Shown here: positions 36,101-51,100 of the stretch, piece after piece
How the letters are laid out: every line of letters begins with the position of its first letter
Numbering within the stretch: position 1 is the stretch's first letter
NCBI GenBank assembly: GCA_944472135.2
Contig: OX235263.1
Coordinates: 19,149,379-19,213,378 of the forward strand
Origin: Trichobilharzia regenti
Lineage: Eukaryota > Platyhelminthes > Trematoda > Strigeidida > Schistosomatidae
DNA: 64,000 nt
Reading direction: 5' to 3'
Notes under the pieces: model-generated
What the model saw: only the letters and a program-made list of their open reading frames with translations
Told to the model about the DNA's origin: nothing
Database searches by the model: none
Translations under genes and position numbers: made by a program

Positions 36101-39100
36101 TGAAAATCCGGATCTTATGTTCATTTTCATGCTGAGTGCTGTTGACCTCCACACAGACTTGAGAGTAATACAAGTTTTCCTTGCTATGATATCCTCATCA
36201 GTTCCGTCCGCCTGTAGTTGAGACGATGCTTCCTAGGTAGGTAGGTAAAGGAGGTTGTTATAGTGTAGGTAAATAACTGAAGTAAATACTTTGCAATGAA
36301 TTTTTCCACTCTAACTGACCTCATTCCCCTGATTGTGTTTCAGTAAACGATTTTGTAACTCTGTATAACTGCTAACTTTTTCTAGGTTTAGTTTTTATGG
36401 GGATTTGGTTTACTCCAAGTTTGTTTATGAGTTGATATCAGTTAGAAAACGGTTGGAAACGGCAGGAAGTACTGGACAGACCATAGATTCTACTCTTGGG
36501 TAGGGAGGGGTCACTGGTGCGTTGTGTTGATGAGTCCCGAACTAGGCCGAAACAGCTCTCTAGTACTCCCTTCTGGTTTTCAATGGTTCTGTAACTGATA
36601 TCGATCTGCGACCAAACTTGTTATAGACTTTTTGTAATTTACAACAGCTTCGTTGGAATGAGATGAGATAAGATAGATTAAGCTACTGATTCATATCACA
36701 AAACATGTCCATCAACTTAGAAGATCAAATGTAGCTGTTTTCCTAAAGTATTTTCCATTGTGTTGTTTTTCAGTGTGTACGTACTGAGTGAGTTTTGGAT
36801 ATTATAATAATTACTGTTATCCTCAGTTTAACATTGTGGTTGAGCTGATAATGAGATACTGTCTGTCTGTTTTTGAAATAGAACTTTGCACCGATGTGCA
36901 CCAGTTCAGATCGCCATACTCCCTCCATGTAGCACACAAAGCAACAGAAGAAAGTACAAGAAACGCATAATAGAGACAGTAAACACAGGTGTGAGACAAA
37001 GGAATAGTAATAACGAAGAACAATATAGTTTCATTGGAAATCACAAGTCACAAGGAGTGGATGCATCTTCGACATTGAAGACAATTTTGAGTCATATCAC
37101 TGATTGTCCCCAGCCTCCATTGGTTTTTACCGTCCTGAGGACCCCAACCAGTCAGGAAGTCTACAACTTCCTACGTGGCTTAAACTAACTGTTGTGGATT
37201 TCATTGACTGATGAGGCCATGTTTTAGTTTGACCACCGCTAGCTGTTTTCCAACCTTACAGTTTCTTTGTCAGCTAACATTGTCTGTTCTCGAGGAAGGC
37301 GATGACCAGTCATACGTAACACATGTCTTAACCATCTCAGTCGATGTAATTTCACAGCCTCATCGATCGACTTCCCCTCCTTACCTAGAACTCGACCGAG
37401 GCCTTACCTCAATATTGCTCACCTTATTATACCACTTCACATGAGAGATAGAGCGCAGGCACCTGTGATCAAAGATATCTAGCCAGCCAGATCCCACTGA
37501 CGGCCATAAAGGAGGACGGAGCGGACTGATGAGCAGTTCACCCACCCTTTGGTCGATAGCCAGCTGGATACCACGTCTACGCCAGAGACGGCGTAAACTG
37601 GCATATTACTTTTCTACACCTTTAAGGTGTTGTTTATTGTTTGTCTTTTCTCACACTTGAGTTTGCGCATATCCTGCTTGCGACGTGGTGATTGTGCATC
37701 GGTGGCACAGTGGTTAAGATGCTCGCCGGCCATGCACATGGTCCGGGGTTCGATCTCCGGCCACCGATGCACTCCTTTACCTCACTAAACCGGAAATAAT
37801 GCTGGTAAAGCGGAAAGGTTGGGCATGAGGCTAGCAATCCCATCCTGTAAAATTAAACACCACTGCTACCGAAACTTCAAGCCACTAGCTTGAGGCCCTA
37901 TGTTCCTCCACTGGGAACGTGAAGAAAATAGTAATAATATAATGAGCAGCCAATTTCAAGTAGATTCCAATGGAACTATATGCACATGTTATATTTCCAT
38001 GGCTGTTTTTTAAATTTTGATAAGTAGTAGTTGTGTAAAGTAAGCAGTGAAATGCAGAGAATTTATAGTACACAGGCCTGCTCCACTTTATCCTAAGAAC
38101 AAGTTAAGCCTACTTACTGTTTTATCAGTATAAGATATTCACTTCTTCTTTTTCTTCTTTTCCATTTCACTGTGCCTTATTGATTCTCTAATTGTTTTGT
38201 GTTTATTTGGTATAGTTTGAGGTCATTCATTATGTGATGATAGAACTTTTCTTCCGGAAGTGTGTTTATCTCTTACACTTGTTTTCTTTTTCCTTTTTGC
38301 TAGTAATTTGCTAGTTTCCTATGTAAATTAAATGATGACATTTAGAATTTAGAAGGAAAAGGATATTGTCACTTCCTCTTCTTCTTCTTTTGGGTTCTGA
38401 GTGGAACATAGAGCTTCACAGCAGCAGCGGCAGCACATCACCACCGCATCCTGTTCTCTAACGTCCTTTTCAACTAGGTACACGATTGTTCATAGGCCTT
38501 TCCTTGCTCCTAACACGGTGTCCTCTGTATCATACTCGTACTGTTGACACGCCCAATTCATCGTTTCCGATCTGGGTTCCACTTGCGTGCGATATCACTT
38601 AATGGTCTTCTAACACAGCGTTTGTCCCATCCATTGCTATTTCCCTAGGCATATCTGTTGGACGATACTTCCATGGTTGTTTCGTTCTCGGAGTATCCTG
38701 TTTCTAATCATTTCTGGTTATCTCTGATATTCAGTATGGAGCCAGTGGAGTGGGCGGCTGGGCACTGTGGTAGAGTATAACTCCATTATGGATAAGATTT
38801 TATTTTGATAAATCACACACAGTGATGTTATGCAGTAATATTAACTGATGTGACCACGTTTCGAGCACAAACTATTCATCATAGTCATATCAAATCACTC
38901 ACTCACACAACTTTTTTCCTTCATTTATATACATGAGTGGAATTGATAATTAGACATCTGAATGAAAATCAATATGGGATAATGTTCATTCAGAAATAAT
39001 AAAACGAGTATTATTGGTCAAATTAACTTAGATGGGAAATAAAACGAGTGTTTTTCTAGTTATAATACGTAAATTGTGACGTGTTTGAATTCAAATAGAA

Positions 39101-42100
39101 TTTTAAGATTATTTATTATCCTCCTGTGATTTGAATGACTGGTGGTAATAATATATTCCATGCATATCTCTGGTATTTGCATTGAGTCATTTCTGTTATA
39201 TGCGTTAGGTGTAATTTAATAAATTTTGTAATATAATTTGCAAAATATCTTACAATGACTGTCAGCTAGGTTAACTAAATAGATCACACTAGTAGGTCGG
39301 GAGTAGTGAGATTATCAGAACATAAGAATTTAGCTAAGGTAGCAGTGGTTGACCCCGAAAAGATAAATAATTTAGAAAAAAGCGCACTGCATTTATTAAC
39401 ACAATCACAAAACAGAGTGAGAGAGGATTTAAATTATAAGAAGTAATCTATGTAGGTAGGTAGGTAGGTAGAGAGAGAGAGAGAGGAGAGGTTGATAACC
39501 GAATCCTGGTTTATTGAATCAACATTCAACACAACACATGCAACAGAAGTGACTCAATGCAAATACCAGAGATATGCATGGAAGAAATTATTACCACCAG
39601 TCAGTCAGTCAAATCAGATGAGGATAATAAATAATCTCAAAATTCTATTTCAATTCAATTCACGTACATTCTAACATTCTAACAAGTTACTTATTTATTT
39701 TGACTATATAAACACTCGTCTTATTTCCTATCTGATTGTATTTGATTGATAACACTTATATCATTATTTCTGAATGTACATTACCCCATATTGATTTTTA
39801 TTCAAATGTCTAATCGTCACTTTTGACTCATGTATATAAATGAAGCAAGAAAGTTGTGTGTGACTTGATATGATTATGAGTGGCAATAGTTTGTGCTTGA
39901 AACATGGTCACATCAGTTAATATTACTGTATAACAAACACACTGTGTGACAGTTTATCGAAATAAAATCTCATGCATAATGGAGTGGGCAACTGTTTATA
40001 AAAGTCTGTAGTGGTCTTTTGGAAATACTTTCCGTATCATACGCACCAAATCTCTGAGGTATATAGAAGCGATGACTTAAAATTAGTGCCAAAAAAGCTG
40101 AATCTTCTTCTTTAGCCTGATTGCAACAGATTTTCCACACTGATTTCAGATTAATGAATATCTGTATTCTTTTACCGATCAGCTATCGGTTTTGCCATCC
40201 TCATCGATGCAAATGATGCTGCTTTCAATTTTTTTCCACTGATAATGAGTGACTATTACTCGTTGTTGTTGTTATTATTGGTGGTGGTGTTAGTCGACGG
40301 ATATATTCATCACCTCTGTCTTCCTCTTCTGTCAACTTGTTGTTTTTTTCGCCTGTAAGTCTTCGTGTTTGTGTGACAATTGACATTAAATCGTCCACGA
40401 AGTCCAGGTGTTTCTCTAGTTTTCTAGTCGATTCAACGTACTGTTATCTCGCTGCATGATCCAGCCCACCACTGCCATGAATATACTGGCTCTCGTCGTT
40501 CTTAGTGGACACAGAGTGGAGTGGAAGTGAAGAGCTATCAAGCAGAGTAGCTGCGTCAGTGGAAGGAAGGCAAGATAGTAGAGATGAAGATCAAGACAAA
40601 GATGAGTGAGAATTAAAGAGGTTTCGTGTGCATTTCGGATTGTGAGGGCGATTGTCACTTCACGACTGCCCACACCGTGGAAGTTGGTTGCGTGACCGCA
40701 GAGCCCAGGGGACAACTACTTAAGGCCGGTCACACGCGGCCTGTTTTGGTTTCTTCTTTATTGTTCGGTGTGTCTCAGTAGCATATTTATCACTCCTGCC
40801 CTGTGACACGGCAGCAGGAAGCGCGGTCGTTGTTAATCCGGGCCACGGCCGATCCGGCATGAAATTTTGTAATTTTCTTTATATCATAATGGTGGGTTGG
40901 GTAGCTGCTTTTTGTTTAACCGCTATCCAAACAACCTGCCTGGTACGGTAGGACCTCAAGCGACATAAGTCTCAACCAGCTTGATTAGGTCATTGCGGTG
41001 TTCAAGTCCGACCACCAAGTCAAGGTAGCAGCTTTCGGTCGGGTCCTCCTTTATGGCTGTGAGACCTGGCCACTCAGAGTGGAAGACATGATAAGATTAG
41101 CTGTGTCTGATCATAGGTGCCTGTGCTCTATCTCCCGTGTGAATTGGTATAATAAGGTGAGCAATATTGAGGTTAGGCGTCGGTCGAGTTCTAGGTAGGT
41201 GGGAGGGGAAATCAATCGACGAGGTTGTGAAATCACATCGACTGAGATGGTTAAGACATGCGTCACGGATGCCTAGTCATCGCCTTCCTCGAGAACGGGC
41301 AATATTAGCTGACATAGGGTGGGTCAGGCTGGGAAAGAGTTAGCCATTGGTGGTGAAACCAAAACATGGCCCGACCAGTCAATGAAATTCACAACAGTTA
41401 GTCTAAGCCATGTAGGAAGGTGTAGACTTCCTGACTGGTTGGGGTCCTCAGGACGGTAAAAACCAATGGAGGCTGGGGACAATCAGTGATATGACTCAAA
41501 ATCGTTCTCAGTGACGCAGATGCATCTGCTCCTTGTGGCTTATGATTTCCAATGAAACTGTTTTGTTCTTCTTTACTACTATTTCCTTGTCTCACACGTC
41601 TGTTTAATGTCTCTATTATGCATTTCTTGTACTTTCTTCTGTTGCTTTGTGTGCTACATGGAGGGAGTATGGCGACTTGAACTGGTGCACATCGGTGCAA
41701 ATTTGTATGTCGAAAACAGACAGACATACAGTCATGAATGTAATGAGTGATAAGTAGGTAGCCTTGCCGTACTCCTGTCTGTACTTCAAAGACTTCACTA
41801 AGTTCTCTGTTGTGGATCACCTGACATGTGATATGTTTGTTGTCTAGAAAGAGTGGTAGCGCTCTGAGCCGCTGCACTCTGTAATGTTGTAGCGGTTTCG
41901 AAATTTTCATTTCACAGCCAATGTTGTTGAAGGCTTTTTCCAAATCGATGAAGTTGAGGTAGATGGAGTTGTGATGGCTCCCATTCTATACTTTTTTGAA
42001 TTATGTACTGCAGCTTGTTTCGGCTGGAGTTGTGTATCCAGAGTGTTGTTTTTTAATTTCTCAAACTTAACCCAATTTACAAATGTATACAATGAATTAT

Positions 42101-45100
42101 CTGCTTGCACATCTAATCACATTTATAATAATTTTACTAAGAGTGCTCTCTCTCTCTCTCTCTACACATCATGCCTTCATTATTAATATTATTATTATTA
42201 TCACATTTAGTATTATGTATAATTCACATACACTAATCTCTTCAAAAGTAATCTTGTTTGTGTAGAAAGTGTTTTGTTAAATGTGAAAATCAATTGATTT
42301 TTTTAAAACTATGTGAAGATATTCACTCTGTTTTGTTTCTTTTCTTTTCTATTTTCTATTCATTTAGTCCTTTCTTTCATCAGATAGTTGTATTGCGTTA
42401 TTGTATTGTAATAAAGGATAAAGACAATGGAATAGGTGAACAGATAGATGAATAGATAGCCAGACAGGTGTGTGTGTGTACAGTTTGCTTTTAGTTCATA
42501 CTGTCAGCAGTATTAATACGTCAATTCACCTTTTTCACATCTTTGAAGAATGAAGGTAATAATGGAAATGATTTATAGCTCAGGTGAAATAATATTGAAT
42601 TAGTTCTGCTGTTTGAGCTGTTAGTTAATTTACAATTGCGAAGCTTTCGTTGATCCGTCATCTAGACAACATCCCCTTTAAGCGCAAGTTTTAGTATGAA
42701 AGTGGACTTAATTAAATTCTCCATGAATGACGTGATTGTATGTCATCCTGGCAACCACCGTCTCAACTATAACTTCATTATAGATAAGATTTTATTCTGA
42801 TAAATCACACAATGTCCTGCAGTAATACTAACTGATGACATTTCGAGCACAAACCATTGCCACTCATAGTCATATCAAGTCACTCACTCACACAACTTAA
42901 TTGTTTCATTTATAAGACATCAGTGGAATTGTTTAGATATTTAGATAAAGATTAATATCAATCAAATACAATCAGATGGGAAATAAGACGAGTGTTTATA
43001 TAGTCAAAATAAATAAGTAACTTGTTAGAATGTTAGGACGTATGTGAATTCAACTGAAATAGAATTTTAAGATTATTTATTATCCTCATCTGATTTGACT
43101 GACTGACTGGTGGTAATAATTTCTTCCATGCATATCTCTGGTATTTGCATTGAGTCATTTCTGTTGCATGTGTTGTGTTTGGTGTAGACTCGATGAATCA
43201 GGCAGGATTCAGTAATCAATCTCTCTCTCTCTCTACCTACTTATATTACCTCTCAGAATGTAGTGCAATCGCTGAGCTGTTTTCCAAATTACTTGTCTTC
43301 TCGCGTTCAACCGTTCTTACCTTAGCTAAATTCTTATGTTTTGGTAATCTCACTACTCCCGACCTACTAGTTTGACATATGTAGTTGACTTAACTCACAG
43401 TCATTGCAGGGTATTTTGTAAATTATATTATTTTGTTTAATTGGGTTCACCGGGTTTTTCAGCCTACAGAGCTTGTCCCTACCTGAGTGGGTTTGTAGGT
43501 TTGAATGCCACCCTGATTCCTGCTTTATTGAGAATCCTGCGTAAGGAGGGTCTCAGATGTGTCCCCTCCTTATTTGATATAACTGTAGATGCCTTATATT
43601 CTGTCTTATTTATGTTATCATTATTAGCTTCACCAATATTTTTATTTTGTGCTCGAAGCGTGGTCGCATCAGTTAATATTACTGTATAACACTGTGATTT
43701 ATTTAAATAAAATCTTATCTATAATGGAGTTATACCCTAGCACAGTGCCCAAGTTTTATGCTGTCTTCAATAGTTGTTAATTTACGTGTCTCTCTGTATT
43801 AATCATAATTTTATTCACTTGAAATTCCAACTTTCCTTGTCATGTGATGATGATTTACTTTTTATTAGCTGATAAATTTTGTTGATAATAATGTGTACAT
43901 TAATTGCTGACTGATTGATTCACTTGAGTACTGCTAGGCTTCTAGGAAATCCCTGACTGACATCAGTTTTAGTGTTTCCTTTTATTTAGAATTCCTATAT
44001 TCCCGCCCCTCCCCCACCCATCAAACAATTAATAGAGATATAAGTTAACAACTAGTCAAGACAATGGAATTCAAGTGGTAAAATAGAACAAAATAAAAGA
44101 ACATTACTATGACTAAGGTTAAGAAAATGGGTTTGACAAAACGTTTTTGAATACATAATTTAGGTTTTTGTCCATGTATAGCTAGAGGTTCGGTTGGCTA
44201 TACACAAGTGGAGAAAACGTAAGTTTTTGGAGTGAGTTGGATTTGGTCGTGTAGATAACTTTAAAAGATAAATCCCATAGGGCTGAATGACCTGACTCCG
44301 CAAAGTGTTCACAGATTGAAGACTTTCTCTTCCTTTGCTCTCACCTTTCATTAAGCAAACCGGATAGTGTTCAGCTACGCGTGTATGGAGAATACGCTTA
44401 CAATGTTCAATGTAATCAGCTCCACACGAACATGTGAATAAGTATATACACATAGAGGTAGACATAAGCAGTAGCTTATCCTTGATGCATTGTCGAATCA
44501 TATTTCGGCTGGTAAATAACCAAGTGTAAGTCAGCCGAATAAAAACACTGTTTCATACATTTAGATAAACGCTTTTTAATTGCTTCAGAAATAGTGTCAT
44601 CTTTGAACGCCAAACTCATAAACAGTGTCTGTGATTTAGTTGGCGACGGTGTCTTTCTTGATGTTTTGTTTTATTGACTTAGAATATGCAGATGATATAG
44701 TCCTTCCAGGCGAGGACTGTGACAAAATGCAGAGTCTTCTGAACACCTTGAGCTGCAATCTACGAATGTTTGGCATGCGATTCGCTCCCGTCAAATGTAA
44801 GATGATGTTACAGGACTGGACCACACTGACTGCTGGTTTAGAAATAGGAGTGAAGTGGTAGAGTGTGTTGACCAGTTCGCTTATTTGGGAAGTTGCATCA
44901 GCCAACGCCAACGGGTTGATCTGTGACGAAATCCCAGCAAGGATACAGAGGCCTAGTTTCGCATATGCCAGTTTACGCCGTCTCTGGAGTAGACGTGATA
45001 TCTGGCTATCGACCAAAAGGTGGGTGTACTGCTCAGCACAAAGTTCAATCCGTCCTCCTTTATGGCTGTGAGACCTGACCACTCAGAGTGGGAGACATGA

Positions 45101-48100
45101 AAGATTAGCTGTGTTTGATCATAGGTGCCTGTGCTCTATCTCCCGTGTGAATTGGTATAATAAGGTGAGCAATATTGAGGTTAGGCGTCGATCGAGTTCT
45201 AGGTAGGTGGGAGGGGAAATCAATCGACGAGGCTGTGAAATCTCATCGACTGAGATGGTTAAGACATGTGTCACGGATGCCTAGTCATCGCCTTCCTCGA
45301 GAACGGGCATTATTAGCTGACATAGGGTGGGTCAGGCTGGGAAAGAGTTAGCCATTGGTGGTGAAACCAAAACATGGCCCGACCAGTCAATGAAATTCAC
45401 AACAGTTAGTTTAAGCCAGCCACGTAGGAAGGTGCAACTTCGTTTCCTGGTTGGGGTCCTCGGAACGGTAAAAACCAATGGCTGGAAACAATTGGTGATA
45501 TGGCTAAAAGTGATCGTTCTCAATGGCTGGCGGAGATGCATCCACTCCTTGTGACTTATGATCTCAGATGAAACTATATTGTTCTTCGTGATTTCTATTC
45601 TTTCGTCTGACACCTCTGTTTACTGTCTCCATTATGCATTTCTTCTATCTTCTTCTCATGCTTTGTGTGCTATATGTGGGACTGTGGCGACTTGAACTGG
45701 TGTACATCGGTGCAAAGTTCTATGTCTGACAGGCAACATCTTATCTCAGTATTTAATTATTGACAAAAATAGAAATAAAATCAAAATGTACATATCTTCG
45801 GAAGCTATAAACAGTAAGAATTTTTAAGCAAAATTTGAGTTCTAAAAGTTCTAATTTACACACTGCATTTTGTCTTACTCTCTCTCTCTCTCTCTCCTTT
45901 TTGTTAAAGTGTTTGATGTATTCATTTTAACTGCTGCTGCTGCTGATGATGATGATGATGATCTTGTTATGATTCAAAAACAAAAATAGAAAGTCCATTG
46001 AAGCTTTTACCATGAAATTTTAATTAGTGGTATCTTTTAAATTTTCTTTCCTCCTACCTTTATCCACGTGTTCATCAATGAGAAACTAAGATTGTTGACT
46101 GTGATGATCAGTTGAATCAGCCATTTTATTGTGTTCAAAAAGTGAACGTTTTCTTATTTCTAAAGTTTTTTTTTATTGGAGCTACAAAATGAATTAAGTA
46201 GGTGGAAGGTATCCAAAAAGTAATAATAGTAATAATGGCTGTAATAGTAATTATGTCAAGTAAAATTCTTCCTATGATAGAATCACAGGGGGATTAGCTT
46301 GACGAAAGTTCTAGCCTCTATAATAATGGATTGACTAAGTGGTGCTCAGGAGGCACAAACATAAGAGAACCAGGCAGGCTTTAGATCAAGAAGAGGGTGT
46401 ATTGATCATGTCATCACCCATCCTTCGACAGATTCTGGAACGGAACTTAGGTGTACTTATCATCGGCATCCAACAATCGTTATATTTCTTGACCTGAAGG
46501 TAGCATTCGATTCTGTCTACTGAAGGGTACTGTGGCGATGTTTGTCTGTAAAGGAAATGCCGAGAAAGTTCATTGCACTGATCAAGACAGTTTACTAGGA
46601 CTGGTGCAGTCAGCCAGGTGAGAGCCTACTGAGAGTTGTCATTTGACAAATGTAGTGATAACCATTGGTGTCCATCAGGGATGCCCAATGTCCCCATTTC
46701 TGTTAAGTTTCATCGGAAATTTGCAAATGAACCTAACTGTAACTGACTTCAATGCCAGATAAAGATAGGAAATCAATCGACGAGGTTGTGAAGTTACACC
46801 AATTGAGATGGTTAGGACATGTGTTATACAAGCACGCCTAGCCTTCGCCTCTCTCGATAATGGGCAATTTTAGCCACTGACATACGATGGATTAGGTTGG
46901 AATTGAGCTAATGTTGATCTAACGAAAACATGGCTTCATCAGTCAATGAAACCCAGTCAGCCAAGTAGGGCTGGCCGTTTTGCAGTCCTCGAGAGAGTAA
47001 AAACCAATGAAGACTGGAGACAGTTGGTGACAAAGTAAACTGTCTCCGCCATCTTTAAACACCCCTGGAGTCATTCTATTGAGTCCCGCTGATTTGCCTC
47101 GTTTCAGACTAGTGAAAGCCTTAGTAGCCTCAGATAGGGATGGAGGACCTGTGTCTGTATCCCATTCAGGGAGGTGTTGGATGTTCGGTAAGTTGAGTTT
47201 GACATTAGGCCAATTAAACTGTTCCTCAAAGTGTTCTTTCCAATATCCTAGTGGTCTATCCTGGGAACTAATGATGGTGCCATTTTTCTCAGAGATTGTT
47301 TCACTTATCATTTGCCTTTTACCACCTGTTTCCCTGGTAAGCCTAAATAGTTGTCTGGTGTTGCCAATCGCCGATGCCTTTTCCATCTCTTTCGCTTTTG
47401 TTGCCCACCACTGTTCATGGTCGTTGCGAAGACTTCTTGTTAGTTTTCGTCTGAGTAGTTTTCGCTTCTCAACGTAATCGAAGCTCGCTGAAATCACTCT
47501 TCTTGCGTCAATCAGTTCGGATGAGGCAGTAGAAATCCACTGGTTCCTACTAACCTTTGGATTTAGCTTATTAACAGCTTTTACAACTGTGTCTACAGCT
47601 AACTGTATGTTGTGCCAGGCTACCTCAGGGGAAGTCCTGGTGTCGACCTCAGATACACGTGTCGCTATTTCTTCCTTAAATAGGGACTCAGTGTCTGGAT
47701 CTAGTTGGGGACGTAACTGTTTCGCTTCCGTCAATTTCTTATGTCCGTTTAGTCGTAAGCATAAACGTGCGCGAAGCAGAGCATGATCAGAGTCTACGCA
47801 CGTGTTCCAGAATGAGCGACAGTCTTCTATTGACCCTCGCCGACGATACCCTATGGCTATGTGGTCTATCTGAGTCCAACGTTGATTTGGTGTTGGAGGT
47901 CGCCAGGTTTCACAATGTCTCTTTTTGTGCCTAAATTTAATGCTGACTAAGAACAGTAGATTATCTGAACAGAACTGTAGAAGACGATCACCGTTGTCGG
48001 TTCGTCGGCAGAGAACTTCGTACGTACCACCTGCATACTTCTTAGTCTGGTATAACTTCCCTGCTTGGGCATTTTAGTCGATTCATAAATTCAGTGTTAC

Positions 48101-51100
48101 TTTTCTTCTTAATTTATCTGATATGTTCAGTTTATTATCGCATTCTTATGCATATTATCACTTACAGATACTTTTGATTCGCAATCTGTTAGTGGTATTG
48201 ATTCAGTGTAATTTAAAACAGCATTAATGTCATTAATAAGAATATTTCATTAATTATTATGGTCGTGTAAATGTAAAATTCGATGACGAATTATTCGGGA
48301 AGAATAGTCATCTGTTATGAGTATCTTCAATGAATTCACATCTAATAGTTATGGTCAAGAGACCCCATTCCCAGGCGTGAGGCTAGCAACCCCACCCTGT
48401 AAACAAAAGCTGGGATCGGGAAGGCAAGACAAGCTTTCATTACTCACAAGTTTGTATGAAGATCAACAGCACGCAGCATGAAAAATAAGATCCGGATTGT
48501 TAACTCCAATGGGAAGTCAGTGCTACTTTCTATACGGATCAGAGACTTGGCTCCGCGTTACAAAGGGCACTTCAAACCAACTACAGACCTTCATCAACAG
48601 CTGTCTTCGTTCAATACCACTGAAGATCGGATGGCTGACCAGAAAAGATCAGCAACAGGGAGGGATCTCTAGGAGCGAACCAACCCAGCAGGAAGTAATT
48701 GTGCGACAAATAAGCAGGAAGAAATGGAGGTGGATTGGCCATACAAGCCATCAAGTGACATTACACGTCAGGCCATTGCTCGAGTGGAACCCGAACAGGA
48801 AGTGGCGATTTGGTCGTCAGTGCGAGGGTGAGGTGAGATGGAGGAGGTCATGCAAAGAGGCGTTGAAAGCATGTGGGCAGGCATGGAACCAAGTGAGTCG
48901 AACGCAATGGAGATGTGCCGCTAAAGCCCTATGTCTCCTCTAGGAATTAAAGGAAACAATAATAATATAATAATAAGATCAATGGAAATAGAGTTGAAGA
49001 TAAATGTCTAAGTTATAATAAATATAAAATACCTAATACTAAATAGAACAACAGATAAAATTAAGAAAGTATGTGCAGTTAATTAGGGATAGTAAAAGCC
49101 TTGTGTGATGACCAAGGTGAGGAGAGCACGGAATACGGTAGATAACTTTGCTCACTTTGTTATCATATAATTTTGTGTTCACCTTATCCACGAGATGAGT
49201 TACGGTAAGTGCTAAGAATGGACTTCGTTTGTCCCTTGCTTAACCACACTATGCAGGATGTGATGTTCAAAAATCCAACGTGATAAACACCGCCTAGTTT
49301 TATACACCCTGTGTGTAACTAGTCCCACAGCAGCTCAGTCAAAGTGATAGACAGATACACTTAAAAGAGGTGAAAGAAATTCGTAGTTTATCTTATCCCA
49401 TATACAAGAAGGGAGACAAGTCTTCCTGTGATAATCACAGAGGGATTAGCTTGACTAATATAGTATCTTAAGTCCTAGGCTCAATAATCATGCGTAGACT
49501 AAGTGGTGCTCGGAAGGCACAAACACGAGAGAGCCAGGCAGGCTTTAGACCAGGAAGAGGGTGTATTGATCATATCTTCACCCTCCGACAGATTCTAGAA
49601 CATAGGGATTCCTACCGGCGTCCAACAGTCATTATATTTCTTGACCTAAAGGCAGCATTCGACTCTGTCGACCGAGAGGCACTCTGGAGATGCTTGGCTG
49701 TCAAGGGAATCCCGAGAAAATATATTGCACTGATTAAGGCACTCTACTCGTACTCATACAGCCAGGTGAGGGCTTACGGCGAGCTGTCATCTGAACTGAT
49801 GACGACCAGTGGTGTCCGTCAAGGATGCCCATTATCTCCTTTTCTATTCAACTTCATCATAGATGTGTTAATGGACTTAACCCTAAGTGACTTCAGCGAC
49901 TCAGGGATTGACTTGCTACTAGGAAGAATCTCGTTGACTTAGAATATGCAGACGAAATAGTCCTTCTAGGCGAGGACGCTGACGAAATCCAGAGTCTTCT
50001 AAACACCTTGAGCCGCAATCTACGAATGTTTGGCATGCGATTCGCTCCCGTCAAATGCAAGATGATGTTACAGGACTGGACTACATCGACGCCTAGTTTA
50101 AAAATAGGAAGTGAAGTGGTAGAGCACGTTGACCGCTTCACTTATTTGGGAAGTACCATCAGCCATCGCCAATAGGTTGATCTCTGACGAAATCTCAGGA
50201 GGAATACAGAGGGCTCGTTTCGCATTCGCCAGTTTACGCCGTCTCCGGCGTAGAGGAGATGTTCGACTATCGACCAAAGGGCGGGTTTACTGCTCATCAG
50301 TCTGCTCCGTCCTCCTTTATGGTTGTGAGACCTGGCCACTGAGAGTGGAAGAGATGAAACGCCTGATTAGCTGTCTTTGATCATAGGTGCCTGCGTTCTA
50401 TCTCCCGTGTGAATTGGTATAATAAGGTGAGCAATATTGAGGTAAGGCATCGGTCGAGTTCTAGGTAAGGAGGGGAAATCGATCGATGAAGTCGTGAAGT
50501 TACAAAGACTGAGATGATTAGGACATGTGTTACGTATGCCTAGTCATCGCCTTCCTCGACCGACGGGCAATGTTAGCTGATATAGGGTCAGGCTGGAAAA
50601 GAGCTAGCGGCGGTCAAGCCAAACCATGGTGACACCAGTCAATGAAATCCACAACAGTTAGTTTAAGCCAGCCAGCCATGTAGGGAGGTGTAGAGTTCCT
50701 GACTGGTTGGGGGCCTCGTGACGGTAAAAATCAATGGTTGGAAACAATTGTTGACATGGCTCAAAACCGTTCTCAGTGGCGCAGATGCATCCACTCCCTG
50801 TGACTTATGATCTTCAATGAAACTGTTTTGTATTTCTTTATTACTCCTTTGTCTCACACCTCTGCTCACTGTTTCTATTATGCTTTTCTTGTACTTTTTC
50901 TCTTGCTTCGCGTGTCACACGGAGTGTAACAACAGAAGACAAGGGCTGGCAACAGATTGTTTTATACGAAAATCAACACGTATTTATATATATTTTATTT
51001 ACATTAATAAGGCTTATGCAAGCAGAAAAAGGCAGTCTTCTGATTGTTTGTTTTCGATATTTCTCGGAAAGTAGAGCCATTTATCTGCGAATCATATTTG

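Noticed and set aside
39492..39674. Independent small gene with a 60-residue product
   Set aside because: The product matches the C-terminal tail of the other PLE copies, so it is element debris.
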